In this document: one piece after another, positions 23,914-34,054 of the stretch
Layout: the number at the start of each line of letters is the position of its first letter
How positions within the stretch are numbered: position 1 is the first letter of the stretch
NCBI GenBank assembly: GCA_946406115.1
Contig: OX291544.1
Coordinates: 34,551,521 to 34,615,520 of the forward strand
Origin: Apoda limacodes
Lineage: Eukaryota; Arthropoda; Insecta; Lepidoptera; Limacodidae
Direction of reading: 5' to 3'
DNA length: 64,000 nt
Notes under the pieces: model-generated
Databases searched by the model: none
What the model was told of the DNA's origin: nothing
Seen by the model: only the letters and a program-made list of their open reading frames with translations
Made by a program: the position numbers and the translations under genes

Positions 23914-25460
23914 TTTTTTTGATTATAATTTGTAGTATTTTTAACGTTATTATTATTACCTTGATTACAATTTGGGCAATCAATCGTTCTTACATTTTTA
24001 AAACCACATCTATAACAAACAATGTTGTTAGATGAGCATTTACTAAGTTCGTGTCCATGTACACGGCATCGAACACAAAATGGCGGACGATTTTCATGAA
24101 CCGCTGCAATTTTCCTAGGCGACTCGTAATTCGCCGAATTGAAATTTTGATTCCTATAACCCGTTGGTTTATACGTAGGGGATCTAGATTCAAATCGATC
24201 CGTAGGTTTTTGTTCATAGTTTTTAAATGATTTAAAACTATTAAGTGGTTCCGTCCGAAACTCTTTCTGTCTCCAATTTTCATAGTTATTGCCTTTGTTA
24301 TATGTAAAGGGGACTTTCGCAGAACTACAAGGTTTATTATAGTTAAAATCTGAAAACATCACTTCACCGTTTTGTGGTTCTTTAAAATTCCTGTTTTTGT
24401 CAAGAAATTGATCATATTTCTTGCAAATGTTAATTTAATTCTCAATGGACACTACATTAGCTTGTACTACAAAAAGGGAATAACATGGTCTGATGTTTCG
24501 AAGCAAAATTTCTAATTGATCACTCTCAGAAAGCGATTTCTTCAACCTATTGAACATTTCAGACATTATTGCAGTATAAATAATGATATTCTCGTTTTCT
24601 CCTTGAGTACGTTTGTATATATAGTTCAATAATTTATAATCGTAGTCGAAACTACCGAAATCTTCAACTAATTTATTACAAAGTTCGTCCCAATTACGTA
24701 ACGTTTTTTTTATAAATCTAAACCAATGTAAAGCGTCGTCAGAAAAGAGTTCAAACGCTCTAGCTAACAGTAATTCTTTCTTTATATTCCTAGAAAGCCT
24801 AAATTCTTCTAGTTTTTGCAAAAACGACCTAGGGCAGGATTTCCCATTATAATTGAATCTTTTCAATTCAAGTGCAGAGCTTCTATCACAAGAAACTGTA
24901 ATAAATTTATTTTGTTTAACGTCTACATCTTCTAAATTATTGAAGACCTCATTAAATTTTTGAGATACCTGGTTAATTCCAGGTAAACTACCGACTTCTG
25001 ACCTATTGTCATCAGTTAAATCAGAAATTTCTTGTAATGAATTAAATTCTAGTTCAGTAATCTCTAAAATCTTGTTATTCCATAATTTATCCAATTTTTG
25101 GAACTCATTTTTAACTGTAGCCAGTTCTGGACCCAAGTTTAACTTATCCGTGATGTCAATACGTAGTAATCTAAAATGTATATGATTTAAAAAAGCTTCC
25201 AATCGTTTAATTTTTTCCTTATTAATACCTGTGACCTCTAACTTTTGTTTTATAAAAGTTAAAGTAGCTTTTACACCTTCAATATCCTCTTTGGGATCTA
25301 AAGTTGACTCAAGTATCTCATTAGCTGGTAATTTTTCAACCAACTTTAATATTTGACGCTTCAGACCTATTAAAGATTCTTCTGGTTTCTCAAATCTCAC
25401 TAAAGTTTCATAGATCAGCTCACTTTTGTTGAGCAAGTGATATTTAATAGTTTTTTCCAT
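23910..25460 (-). pseudogene. gag: gag of the gypsy-type element, interrupted by one stop codon
   Basis: Structural capsid-nucleocapsid polyprotein frame of about 516 codons from the Met at 25,460 to the TAG at 23,912-23,910. A TAA at 24,437-24,435 splits it into a 341-codon capsid-like part (with NYNGKSCPRSFLQKLEEFRL and ELFSDDALHWFRF, the usual retrotransposon gag signature) and a downstream part in the same frame. The latter is basic and Asn-rich and holds one CX2CX4HX4C zinc knuckle (CVRCRVHGHELSKC) and a second Cys cluster (CYRCGFKNV...CPNC) without the His. The 24 codons after the TAA are open, so a single nonsense change is the only visible break. Readthrough is possible but unsupported. 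Confidence 0.85.
23913..23919 (-). promoter_or_regulatory. -1 ribosomal frameshift site between gag and pol
   Basis: On the minus strand the gag frame ends CAA AAA AAC TAG. The heptamer A AAA AAC fits the X XXY YYZ rule in the gag frame, and slipping back one base enters a frame that stays open straight into pol. The stop codon directly after the heptamer and the continuous -1 frame make this convincing. I did not fold the downstream sequence for a stimulatory structure. Confidence 0.8.
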
Positions 25461-26176
25461 TTTTACTGGTTTGTTTTTTTTTTTTTTATTACAGACCCAC
25501 ACTTCCTTTAAAGAAAATAGTAAAATATTCTTAACGAAGCTTTTACTACTTTACAGTCTCTCTGTAAAAACAATATTAATATAATTGATTCCAAGATGTT
25601 ATACGTGTAATCCCACTTATGTCAAGTACTGCTTTAGACATAATCGACGAAGATAATCTTGGAAACAACAAAAATAAAATTATTATTAGTAGGGACTTTT
25701 TATTTATTAGTTAAATAACGTAGTTTTATAACGTAGTAAAAGAACCCCTCACTTGAGACAAATATAAATAATTAAACGACACAGCTTTTCACTGTCTCCA
25801 TTTGTCCAAAAAAAAACAAGAAAAAACGATGTAAACGTTTTTCTCCGAAGTATTTTTTCCTGGTGGACCTATATGAATATTAACACTATAAATATTAGCA
25901 ATTCGTTACTAATCCAACGATTAGTAAATAAATAAGGTTTTCTTACAAAACAACCTTTTAATTGTTAAAACTAGAGACGAAAGAAAAAAAAATAGTTATT
26001 AGCCAAACGAATCCGAAAATCTCATGTAAAACATGAATGTAACGCAGATAGTTGCATTTTTTTTGAATTTTGAAAAACAAATATATAAATTATGTCCATT
26101 TTTTTTTTTTTTTTTTAAAAAAAAACCTTTTGCGTGAGGTGATCGTATACAGAACTATAAAAAATTGTATTTTTTA

Positions 26177-26191
26177 TCCCGTTGGGCGCCA
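26177..26191 (-). promoter_or_regulatory. tRNA-Lys-type primer binding site
   Basis: The minus strand reads TGGCGCCCAACGGGA two bases after the 5' LTR. The first twelve bases are complementary to the 3' end of animal tRNA-Lys(CUU) (TGGCGCCCAACG). This marks the start of minus-strand DNA synthesis. Confidence 0.85.
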
Positions 26192-26193
26192 CT

Positions 26194-27002
26194 TGTTAAG
26201 ACTCAATTCCCCAGGGGAAGATAAATGAAAAGATAGGTTCGTTAATACAATTTATTTTTTAGTTTTATATACAATCACTGATTCACAAATAAACAATTTG
26301 AAAGTCTATAATTCCATAATAAATCCAGTTTCTGAATTTATCTGTTTTGCCGTCTTTTTCCTATTTAGACGATGGTATCGTAATTTTTCCTTCGGGTCGA
26401 CTGTATTGTCGAAAATATCAATTAATCGTAATATGATGTAATTTTCACCAATTCTCAGCAATCTATGCTTTTATCATTCTTTTCAGATTGAGAAATTAAA
26501 AAAATCAATATGGCGAAAAAAAGCCAATCCGCAGAATCGATATAGCAATAATCACCTAACCAAATAAATGCACTTAGGTACCTGATGGGAGGGTTTATGG
26601 TAGAACCCACAACCTTGAGATAGTTTATCGAGAAATTCAAACCTTCTCTTATTAAAATCGTGTAGTAAGTTCCTCTTGTAATTTACATCTCCTTAGTTCC
26701 TGCTTCTCGAAGAACTTGATGCACTTCAAAAAGATTAACTCCTATTTATTTTAGGTAAAAATTGCAAAATTTTGGTTTTAAACATCTATCCTTGAGAAAA
26801 TCTCCAAAAGACTCCTTTTAATATCTTTCCATCTGTCATCTTTTTAAAAATCAGATTTAAAAGACTGTTGACGTAAATGAGTATGGCATTCCATGCATGT
26901 ATGGATATAGAATTTTACAATGATTTTGACATAACACGCAAAAGGGTAATTTAAAGCTAATTACACACTACATATACAAAATAAAATACTTCACTCGCTA
27001 CA
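26194..27002 (-). repeat. 5' LTR of the gypsy-type element
   Basis: Element-orientation 5' LTR, which should carry the promoter. It is 809 bases long, like its partner, and followed on the right by the target duplicate TACT. Confidence 0.95.
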
Positions 27003-27006
27003 TACT

Positions 27007-28655
27007 CAATTTTTACCAAGCTCGTTCTTATCTCGTTATAATACCTTGAAAACCTATCTCGCCAACACCAACTCTAGTGTTAAGGTGCAAAGTACAGTTT
27101 ATTACTTCGCCACGTAACAGGGGGGAATAAATTAATAACAAAAAAAAAATTAACAATTTAATTTATTCAAAAAAAAAACTATTTCATAACATTACTATAT
27201 AAAAAAAAGGCGTTTGCACTCCGGGAGTGCCGGCAGAAGTGAAAATATTTACACACGATTCGCGCTTATCATTCAAATATGTTACAAGACAACTCGTATC
27301 GTATCGTATCACATTTTAACATGTGTAATCCGCACTTTTATTATTATAAATAATAATCTTTGTTTATTTACTTTTTTGACGCAGTAAATTGTAAATAAAC
27401 GCGACGCAAGTTCCGTCTTACGAATTTTCGATCAGGACACGTGACCTGACGCGAGTTTAACAGTTTTTACCCATCACAAAAAAAGTGCACAGCTCCGCTA
27501 AAGAAGTTTTCACTTCAAAAAATTCTTTAAAAAAATGTGCGCACTACAAAATAATTATAAAAAAAAGTTTACAATAATTATAAAATTAAAATTATGTTAA
27601 TTTAACAAAATTTTAAAGAAAGAAGCGCGAACGTGGAAAACGGCGTGTGCTCAGACGCCCTGTCCTTCCTGGACAATAAGGTACGTATCTGTAGTGTCTG
27701 TCTCGCTTGCGATGTGTCCTTAGTAGTATCCTTTAAATGGTTCTTCTGGCTGAAACCTGGGAACTTGTATCTGGACCTTGAATCTAAAACTGGAAACTGC
27801 AATCTGATCTTGAAACTTAAACTGGAACCATTGAATCGGGACACCTTCACATCCTCAATTCACAATAATAATTGTATAGGTAACATTAATAAATTTCACT
27901 ACTTACGAGCGCCACTACAAGGAAGTGCAGCCTTAGTGATGAAAAGCCTGGATTTCAAAAGTGATAAGTTCTTTCTCCATGCAGTTTGATAGTATATGAT
28001 AACTATCAAACTGCATGCATGCAGAAAGAAAAAGAAAAACATTTTTATTTGTACAACACAACCTATTAATAACAGAAAAAAAACGAAACGTTAACACTAT
28101 TTACATAATGTGAGTTGTGCACCAAATAGGTTTCTCACTCAGCATTACGCTGTGACCAGATGGTCACAACACTGATTTTCAGTGAGAACCTTTCGTTTGC
28201 ATCTCGTTTGACAATAGGAAATAAAAAGATACTTAATTATTAATAAATACAGTTAACTAACTACACTATACTACTGTAATTTTAAATACAAAATAAATAA
28301 TTAACATAAAACGAAAAGAAAAACAACTGCATAAGTATTATCCTTCGCCCTTCTTAACCTAAGACAAAAAGAAAGAAATAAGAGAATAAAAAAAACAAAA
28401 AAGTAATAAACTAAAATTAACCTTTTCAGTATACAATATATTAATCATAATATCTCCTTATAATTATATTTTTTTTATATTATTTTATTTACTATATACC
28501 TTCTATTACTACATATTATTATTTTATCTACCTACCTTTATTATTTTATATATTATAATGATAATGCCCAACAACACAAATCATATCCCGCATCTCCTCT
28601 CAACCTTATAATAAAACTAAGGATTAAATTAAATTAAGGATTTCGCTCGCTGCAT
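27007..28655. other. intron DNA with hairpins, no gene seen
   Basis: Right flank of the gypsy insertion. It contains a near-palindrome GCACTCCGGGAGTGC at 27,219-27,233, a strong hairpin at 27,971-28,026, and a weaker inverted pair at about 28,120-28,190 (GGTTTCTCACTCAG against CAGTGAGAACC). The remainder is AT-rich with long A and T runs. The reading frames at 27.6-27.99 kb resemble no family I know. Confidence 0.45.
27971..28026. repeat. imperfect hairpin with 15-bp perfect core
   Basis: CATGCAGTTTGATAG (27,978-27,992) and its exact complement (28,003-28,017) are separated by 10 bases. The stem extends outward through CTTTCT/AGAAAG with a small bulge. Possibly the footprint of a fold-back or MITE-like element. 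Confidence 0.8.
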
Positions 28656-31056
28656 GAGCAGCTCGCGTGGTTTTTTTTGAATTTTTATTATGAGCATTTT
28701 GTAAATAATTTTGCCAAACTATTTGCCAAATTATAAATCTTTTATTACCTAATCGGTTTTGAGTAATATGTTGCGTATGGGCAGTCATTTTGTTTTCCGC
28801 AATTTTGAAAATCTGAAATTTCCCCATTTTTACGGACCCATTTCTATCAAACCCGTCATACATCATCTTCACCCCCGAAACTTCTTTAGGAAGAATAATA
28901 GGCTTCAATAAAAAATCTCTATGGCGGCCATCTTGAAATTTCTGAAAATAAAAAAATCAGCTCAATATATAAAATCAGCGACCCCGAATGCCCCCGGATG
29001 CAAAGTTTGAGTCGGATCGGCAAAAAAATATTTTCACCGCCATTTTGAATCCGCCATCTTGAATTTTTTTAACACTGGGCAGCTGCTCCTTATTGCCCTT
29101 AACAAAATTTGTTCAAACACCCCTCTCTTTTAGCAAATCCTTTTTAAGATTACCATCGTTGAATTGAATATTTTTTATGGCGTTCATGTTGTGTATCGCC
29201 ATTTTGAAGTTCTGGAAGTTTCACCATACTCACTGGACCATTTCCATCAAACACCCGGTACATCATTTTCACTCCTGGAGACTCCTTCTAGCAGAATAAT
29301 AGGCTTCAAAAAAAGATCACTATGGCGGCCACCTTGAATTTTTGGAAAATCGAAAAATCTACTCAATATTAAGTATCAGAGACCCCGAAAACCCCCGGAA
29401 TCAAAGTTTCAGCCGGATCGATGAACAAATAAACTTTAAACTGCCATTTTAAATCCCCCATCTTGATTTTTTTTCCGCCAGGCAGTTGCTGCTCGGTGCC
29501 CTTAACAATATTTGCTTCAGTACCTATATGTTATACCCTACCTGGGTATAACATATAGTTTTTGAGATAGTATAATGTTTTGTATTGGCAGCCATGTTGT
29601 TTTCCGCCATTTTAAAAATCTAATAATTTTCTTCCTTCTCATGGTACCATTTCCATCAAACTCCCATACATCATTTCCACCCTCAGAGACTCCAGGAAAA
29701 TAATAAATAGGCTTTAATAAAATATCACTATGGCGGCCATCTTGATTTAGAAAATCAAAAAATTTACTCAGTACTTATTATAAACGACCACGAAAACCTT
29801 TTAAACGCCATTTTGTATCCGCCATCTTGAAGTTTTTGACACCAGGCAGTTGCTCCTTGTTGCTCTTTACAACATTTGTTTAAGCAACCCCTCCTATAGC
29901 AAATAGTTTCTGAGATAATATGTTGTTTTGTATGAGCAGCCATGTTGTTTTCCGCCATTTTGAATACCTGATAGTTTCCCCATACTAACGGGATAATTGC
30001 GCTAGAACCCTCCATACATCATTTTCTACTCCGGACTCTTTTTCTTGTAGAACAAAAGGCTTCAATAAATCATCATTATGGCGGCCATACTCAAATATTG
30101 GGAAATCAAAAAATCTACGCAATATTTAGAATCCGCGACCTCAAAAACCCCCAGATGCAAAGTTTCAGCCGGATCGGTGACCCAATTTTTTCGACCGCCA
30201 TATTGAATCCGCCATCTTAAATTTTTTTTCCGTCAGGCAGATGCTCCTTGTTGCCCTTTACAATATTTTTTCGACCACGCTCTTCCTATAGCAAATCATT
30301 TTTGAGATAATATAATGTTTTATATGAGCGGCCATGTTGTTTTTCGCCATTTTGAATACCTGATAGTTTCCCCATACATATCGCAATGGTCCTGCATTGC
30401 GATTGAACTCTCCATACATCATTTTCTCCCCGGACTTTTTTTCTTGGAGAGCAAAATGCTTCAATAAATCATCACTATGGCGTCCATCTTAAAATTTTGG
30501 GAAAACAAAAATTAACTCAATATTTAGAATCAGCGACCTTAAAAGCCCCCGTGTACAAAATTTCGCCATTTTGATTTTATTTCACCAGCGATCGAATTTG
30601 ACCAGGGTGTAGTTACACACGGTACAAAAAGTTTGCCTCAAAATGTTATAGTTTCGGCGGTGTCCACGCTCTCTCCCTGATGAGGAGCAGTTTTCGAAGT
30701 TCTGGAAGTTCTCCCATGCTCACGGGTCCATTTCGATCAAACTTCTCATACATTATTTCAACCCCCGGAGACTTTATTATCCTTCATTGAATTGAATGTT
30801 TTGTATGGCGACCATATTGTTTTCCGCCATTTTCAAGGTCTGAAAGTTTTCGTACACTCGCGGAACCATTTCGATCAAACCACCCATCATTACATCATCA
30901 TACATTATTTTTACCCCCGGCGACTCCTGCTGGGAGATTAAAAGGCTTTGATAAATTAACATTATGGCGGCCATCTTTTAATGTTGAAAATCTAAAAATC
31001 GACTCCATATTTAATATCAGCGACCGTGAAAACCCCTAGATGCTAAGTTTCAACCG
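28656..31056. repeat. diverged ~400-bp tandem array rich in GGCGGCCATCTTG motifs
   Basis: At least six diverged head-to-tail units. The anchor ATGGCGGCCATCTTG (or a one- or two-base variant) starts near 28,921, 29,322, 29,730, 30,078, 30,477 and 30,964, giving spacings of 401, 408, 348, 399 and 487. Every unit also carries CCGCCATTTTGAA, a CCGGATC block, a TGCTCCTTGTTGCCC block and a CATCATTTTCACCCC block. Minus-strand frames look similar between units, but frameshifts fall at different points, so I do not call a protein. It lies just upstream of RSPH3 exon c. Confidence 0.88.
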
Positions 31057-31540
31057 GATCACATCTACGTAGTCAGAGAAGTCTAAGGAAAATATGAAGA
31101 ATTTAAGTTACAATTTTACTGCTGCTTCGTGGATTACTGTAAGGCCTTCAACTCAATAGAACACGAAAGGATAAAGGAAACTTTAATCAACCAAGGGATA
31201 GAGAAAAACTACAGAAAATTAAGTATATATAAAAAGTACAGCAAAGATTAAAATGGAGAGGGAAGGAGAAACCATAAACACCCAAAAAGGAAAAAGACAA
31301 GGAGACCCTTTGTTCCCTAACCTCTTTTCAGCAGTTTTAGAGGAAACCTCTTTTAAAATGGACTGGGACCGTTTTGGATTAAATATTGACGGTGAACAGC
31401 TTAATAACCTAATATTTGCCGAAGATGTAGTGCTTTTTGCTAAAACTTCTGAAGAATTATAATAGATGCTGTTGGAGCTAGGCAAACAAAGCAAACAAGC
31501 AGTTTCAATGTCGATTCAGGATGTTAGGTCAGACCTAAAA
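31057..31540 (+). mobile_element. RTE-like reverse transcriptase fragment
   Basis: Plus-strand remains of an endonuclease-RT element. Readable pieces are DYCKAFNSIEHERIKETLIN, then GKRQGDPLFPNLFSAVLEE, DGEQLNNLIFAEDVVLFAK and LLELGKQSKQA, matching RT motifs in order. The catalytic FADD box has become FAED and stops interrupt the frame. A GAGGCCAATCCAGCAGTGAA block at 31,854-31,874 may be part of its 3' UTR. Confidence 0.75.
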
Positions 31541-31962
31541 ATTTCCTTCATAAATCTCACGATCCTATCGTCAGTTAGAGTATATAGCCAGATTCACAAA
31601 CAGTTGATATCATTATATAATTATATCGTTCAGCACATTCCTATAAAAAATATTTAGTAGTTATCAGGTTTTTTTTGTCGTGCATTTAAACGAAAATAAT
31701 TTAGAAATGATAAATAGCTAGTTACAGAACCACGACAATACAGAGTGTAATTAAATAATTGTGTATTGCTTGTCTCCGTAAAATCAATTGTAAATAGATT
31801 CTACCTTATTTAAGATGTAAACCCTTATAAGACATATAAACCCATTTTGGGTGAGGCCAATCCAGCAGTGAACTCAGTGAACCTTTAACGATTAAAATGT
31901 TAACACATAGATACTTAACTTAATCAATACTGATTGACATGTGTAGTTCGGTGTGTTCTCAG

Positions 31963-32049
31963 GCGTGGACGAGGAGTTCCTCCCGTGGCTGGCGGCGGGC
32001 GTCGCGCGCGAGCTGCACGCGCTGCTCACTGGCCGGGACCTCGTCACGG
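31963..32049 (+). CDS. RSPH3: RSPH3 internal exon c (radial spoke protein 3 core)
   Basis: Third recognised exon, 87 bases, between the acceptor TTCTCAG (31,956-31,962) and the donor GTACGT at 32,050. It enters and leaves in phase 1. The peptide VDEEFLPWLAAGVARELHAL followed by LTGRDLVT directly continues LRDSGYLLERVQR of the previous exon, as in other RSPH3 proteins, where a conserved FLPWL block follows the DSGY region. Upstream lies the 22.4-kb intron holding the gypsy element and the ~400-bp array. Confidence 0.9.
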
Positions 32050-32055
32050 GTACGT

Positions 32056-32634
32056 CGCTTCCCCCGACACCTCTTTTTTACACACTCATAGGACTTAATA
32101 AGAAATATCAGACTGCTTTTCCCCACACAAACGTAGGTATTTTTATACATCGTAGATACACACAGTCACTTTGTATGTTCTGTTTTTTTTTTAAATGGGA
32201 CTCGTATAAATAACGGGCCCTGCAAATGTCCAAAAAAATGCCTATTTTATCACATTCCTGTGGTCTCGTGTTCTGTTCTGTTCTGTACGAATATGTCGAC
32301 AAATTTTTAAGGAAACAAAACATACAGACATAGAATAATTCATTAACTTTCAGGAAGGAAGTTATTTTCATACAATTTTGTTGATATTTGGGGCACAAAT
32401 TGGGGAAAACAAAACACCAGTGTTGATGATTATGACTTGGTATAATCGCACATCGGTTTCTTGATCTTGTTCTTGTCCCGGGTCTTGGCTTACCACAACA
32501 TCAATTGAATTTCCAAATACCTGGGTGTATATACTTGTGTCTGATATTTTCTCTTATGACTTCCAAAATCACCTTCACGATATATTTTCTTTGAATTGCG
32601 TGCAGTATTTGATATTGTCATTATTGATGATCCT
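32056..32634. other. intron DNA, nothing recognised
   Basis: Part of the 0.86-kb intron between exons c and d. AT-rich, with no repeat or gene identified. Confidence 0.4.
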
Positions 32635-32800
32635 TAGATAAAAACCTAACACGTCACGTACAGTGCCGTTTCCGAGGAACTTCCTCCCACAAATGCCTAA
32701 ATTGAATTGAAAATGAGCTTACTGCTTAGGTTTTCTCTAAGGAAGGACTACAGTATGAGTTTGTTTAAGAAAGAAGTGATTAGATTGAGATAAAGCGAGA
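32635..32800 (+). mobile_element. family A 3' fragment, strongly decayed
   Basis: Matches the C-terminal RT region and its order in family A: ACGTACAGTGCCGTTTC, ACTTCCTCCCACAAATGCC, GACTACAGTATGAGTTTG and AAGAAGTGATTAGATT. It lies in the short intron between exons c and d, with no tail or complete end. Confidence 0.7.
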
Positions 32801-32912
32801 AGATTTTTGTAGATAGACTATAAATGTTTAATGGTGGTGCGCTGTTTGCTTGAGTGTAGGAGAACAGTATAGTTGTGTACAGTGCTGTAGTGTTGATGTG
32901 GGTCGGTTGCAG

Positions 32913-33041
32913 AGATCGTGCGCGAGGTGGCGGAGGCGCGCGCCGAGCTGTACCTCTCCGCGGGAAAGCGCGCCGCCGCCCGCGCTGAGCCTGCTGAGTC
33001 GATCACGCCACCCTCCGTCACGGGGGAGGGGGGCGAGGAAG
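32913..33041 (+). CDS. RSPH3: RSPH3 internal exon d
   Basis: Fourth recognised exon, 129 bases, entered in phase 1 after GTTGCAG (32,906-32,912) and left in phase 1 at the donor GTAACA (33,042). The split codon gives Glu, then IVREVAEARAELYLSAGKRA. The EIVREV-type helix is the conserved sequence after FLPWL in the family, and the rest is a low-complexity Ala/Glu/Pro tail (EPAESITPPSVTGEGGEE). No later exon was found in the remaining 31 kb, so the C-terminus is missing from this annotation, or too short and variable to recognise. Confidence 0.87.
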
Positions 33042-33049
33042 GTAACACA

Positions 33050-33725
33050 CACACACTTTGATTTGCGTTGCAGTTTACATACAAAATTCTTTTTCCAATC
33101 TCGGAAGTTTATATACAACTTTTGTTTGATTTTAAATTCAAAAAAAGAACAAAATATCTAGTGCTCGCCGCTTTTGGTTTTATAAAATTTCATTCATTCA
33201 TTATTTTTCAATGAATTTACAAAATTGATTAATTTTGCTCCGATATACATTTGTTGTGGTAGCACACAAAGACACATATTAACACGCTATAATCACACAC
33301 TTATAAAAATCTCACGCACACAATGTAAGAAAAGTTCTTATGTGGTCAAGAAAAGACATCTCTTAATTTTGATTGTTCTTGTGGTAGGATTACGTGAATG
33401 TTATTATCCTTGAATATATTTAAAAAAAAAATTCAATTACTGACGTTAGCAGTTGTTGGCACAAAGAGCATAACTATTGTTTTTATGTTCTACTACGACT
33501 ACTGGTGCTCTAAGTTCAATCCTGCCTAGGCAAGGGCGTCTCCAGGGGGGGGGGGGGGGGCAGGGGGAGCAGTCCGCCCGTTGACCAGCATTCACGTTAG
33601 TTTTGTATAATTTGTATGCGGCATACCTAAAGTAGAAGTTATTTTTACGAACATACAATATTAATTGGTTTTGTGGACAATGCCATCTATAAGTGTTCAT
33701 AAGAAACACCTACAGTTGAATAAAT
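33050..33725. other. flank with an 18-base G-run, no gene seen
   Basis: AT-rich sequence after exon d. At 33,531-33,575 an AAGGGCGTCTCCAGG block precedes an uninterrupted G-run. This resembles the GC-rich ends of some hAT elements and could be the left end of the hAT remnant downstream, but no matching right end was found. Confidence 0.4.
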
Positions 33726-33849
33726 CCTTGTAAAACCTAGTATTGCTACTCGACGCTAGATGGCGCTTGTTCAATGAACTCTCTGGAATTTGGTAGCAGT
33801 TACTAGACCAGGTAGAATGTTACCGTACATTCTAGTATGATGTTCGTTT

Positions 33850-33890
33850 GGGTATATAAAGACGTGAGCCGCTGCGAGCTTGTCATTTAT
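33850..33890 (+). promoter_or_regulatory. TATA-box promoter-like sequence
   Basis: GGGTATATAAAGACGTGAGC is followed about 28 bases later by an initiator-like TGTCATTT. The spacing fits an insect core promoter. It lies about 200 bases upstream of the first hAT coding segment and could be that element's promoter or part of an unrecognised LTR. Confidence 0.35.
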
Positions 33891-34054
33891 TAAATGGAAG
33901 CGATCAACGATACAAGCTAGACAAGCGAATTGGAAAGCGATTATAAGAATTACCGGCTTACCGGTGTTGATTTATATGTATTAAATATTAAGATCTCATC
34001 ATCTCAGTGTTGACTTGTGAAGTTTCTGAGTGTGTCTCCATTCATCATTATCAA

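Larger units (their letters stand above)
18481..27002 (-). mobile_element. gypsy-type LTR retrotransposon, near-complete
   Basis: Complete minus-strand LTR retrotransposon of 8,522 bases. Two 809-base LTRs (18,481-19,289 and 26,194-27,002) start TGTAGCGAG and end CTTAACA in element orientation, and by eye differ at one base. The 4-base target duplication TACT lies at 18,477-18,480 and 27,003-27,006. Order in element orientation: 5' LTR, primer site, leader, gag, pol (protease, RT, RNase H, integrase), a 1.4-kb 3' non-coding region, polypurine tract, 3' LTR. No envelope gene was found. Near-identical LTRs imply recent insertion, yet gag has a premature stop, so this copy is probably non-autonomous. 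It lies in an RSPH3 intron, antisense to the gene. Confidence 0.95.

Noticed and set aside
27100..27140. A second polypurine tract (ACAGGGGGGAATAAA) marking another LTR element
   Set aside because: No LTR pair or coding sequence accompanies it; a chance purine run is as likely.
28624..30974. Minus-strand peptides resembling each other (KMAENNMAAHTK-like)
   Set aside because: They reflect the tandem DNA repeat; frames shift at different points between units, so no coding constraint is visible.
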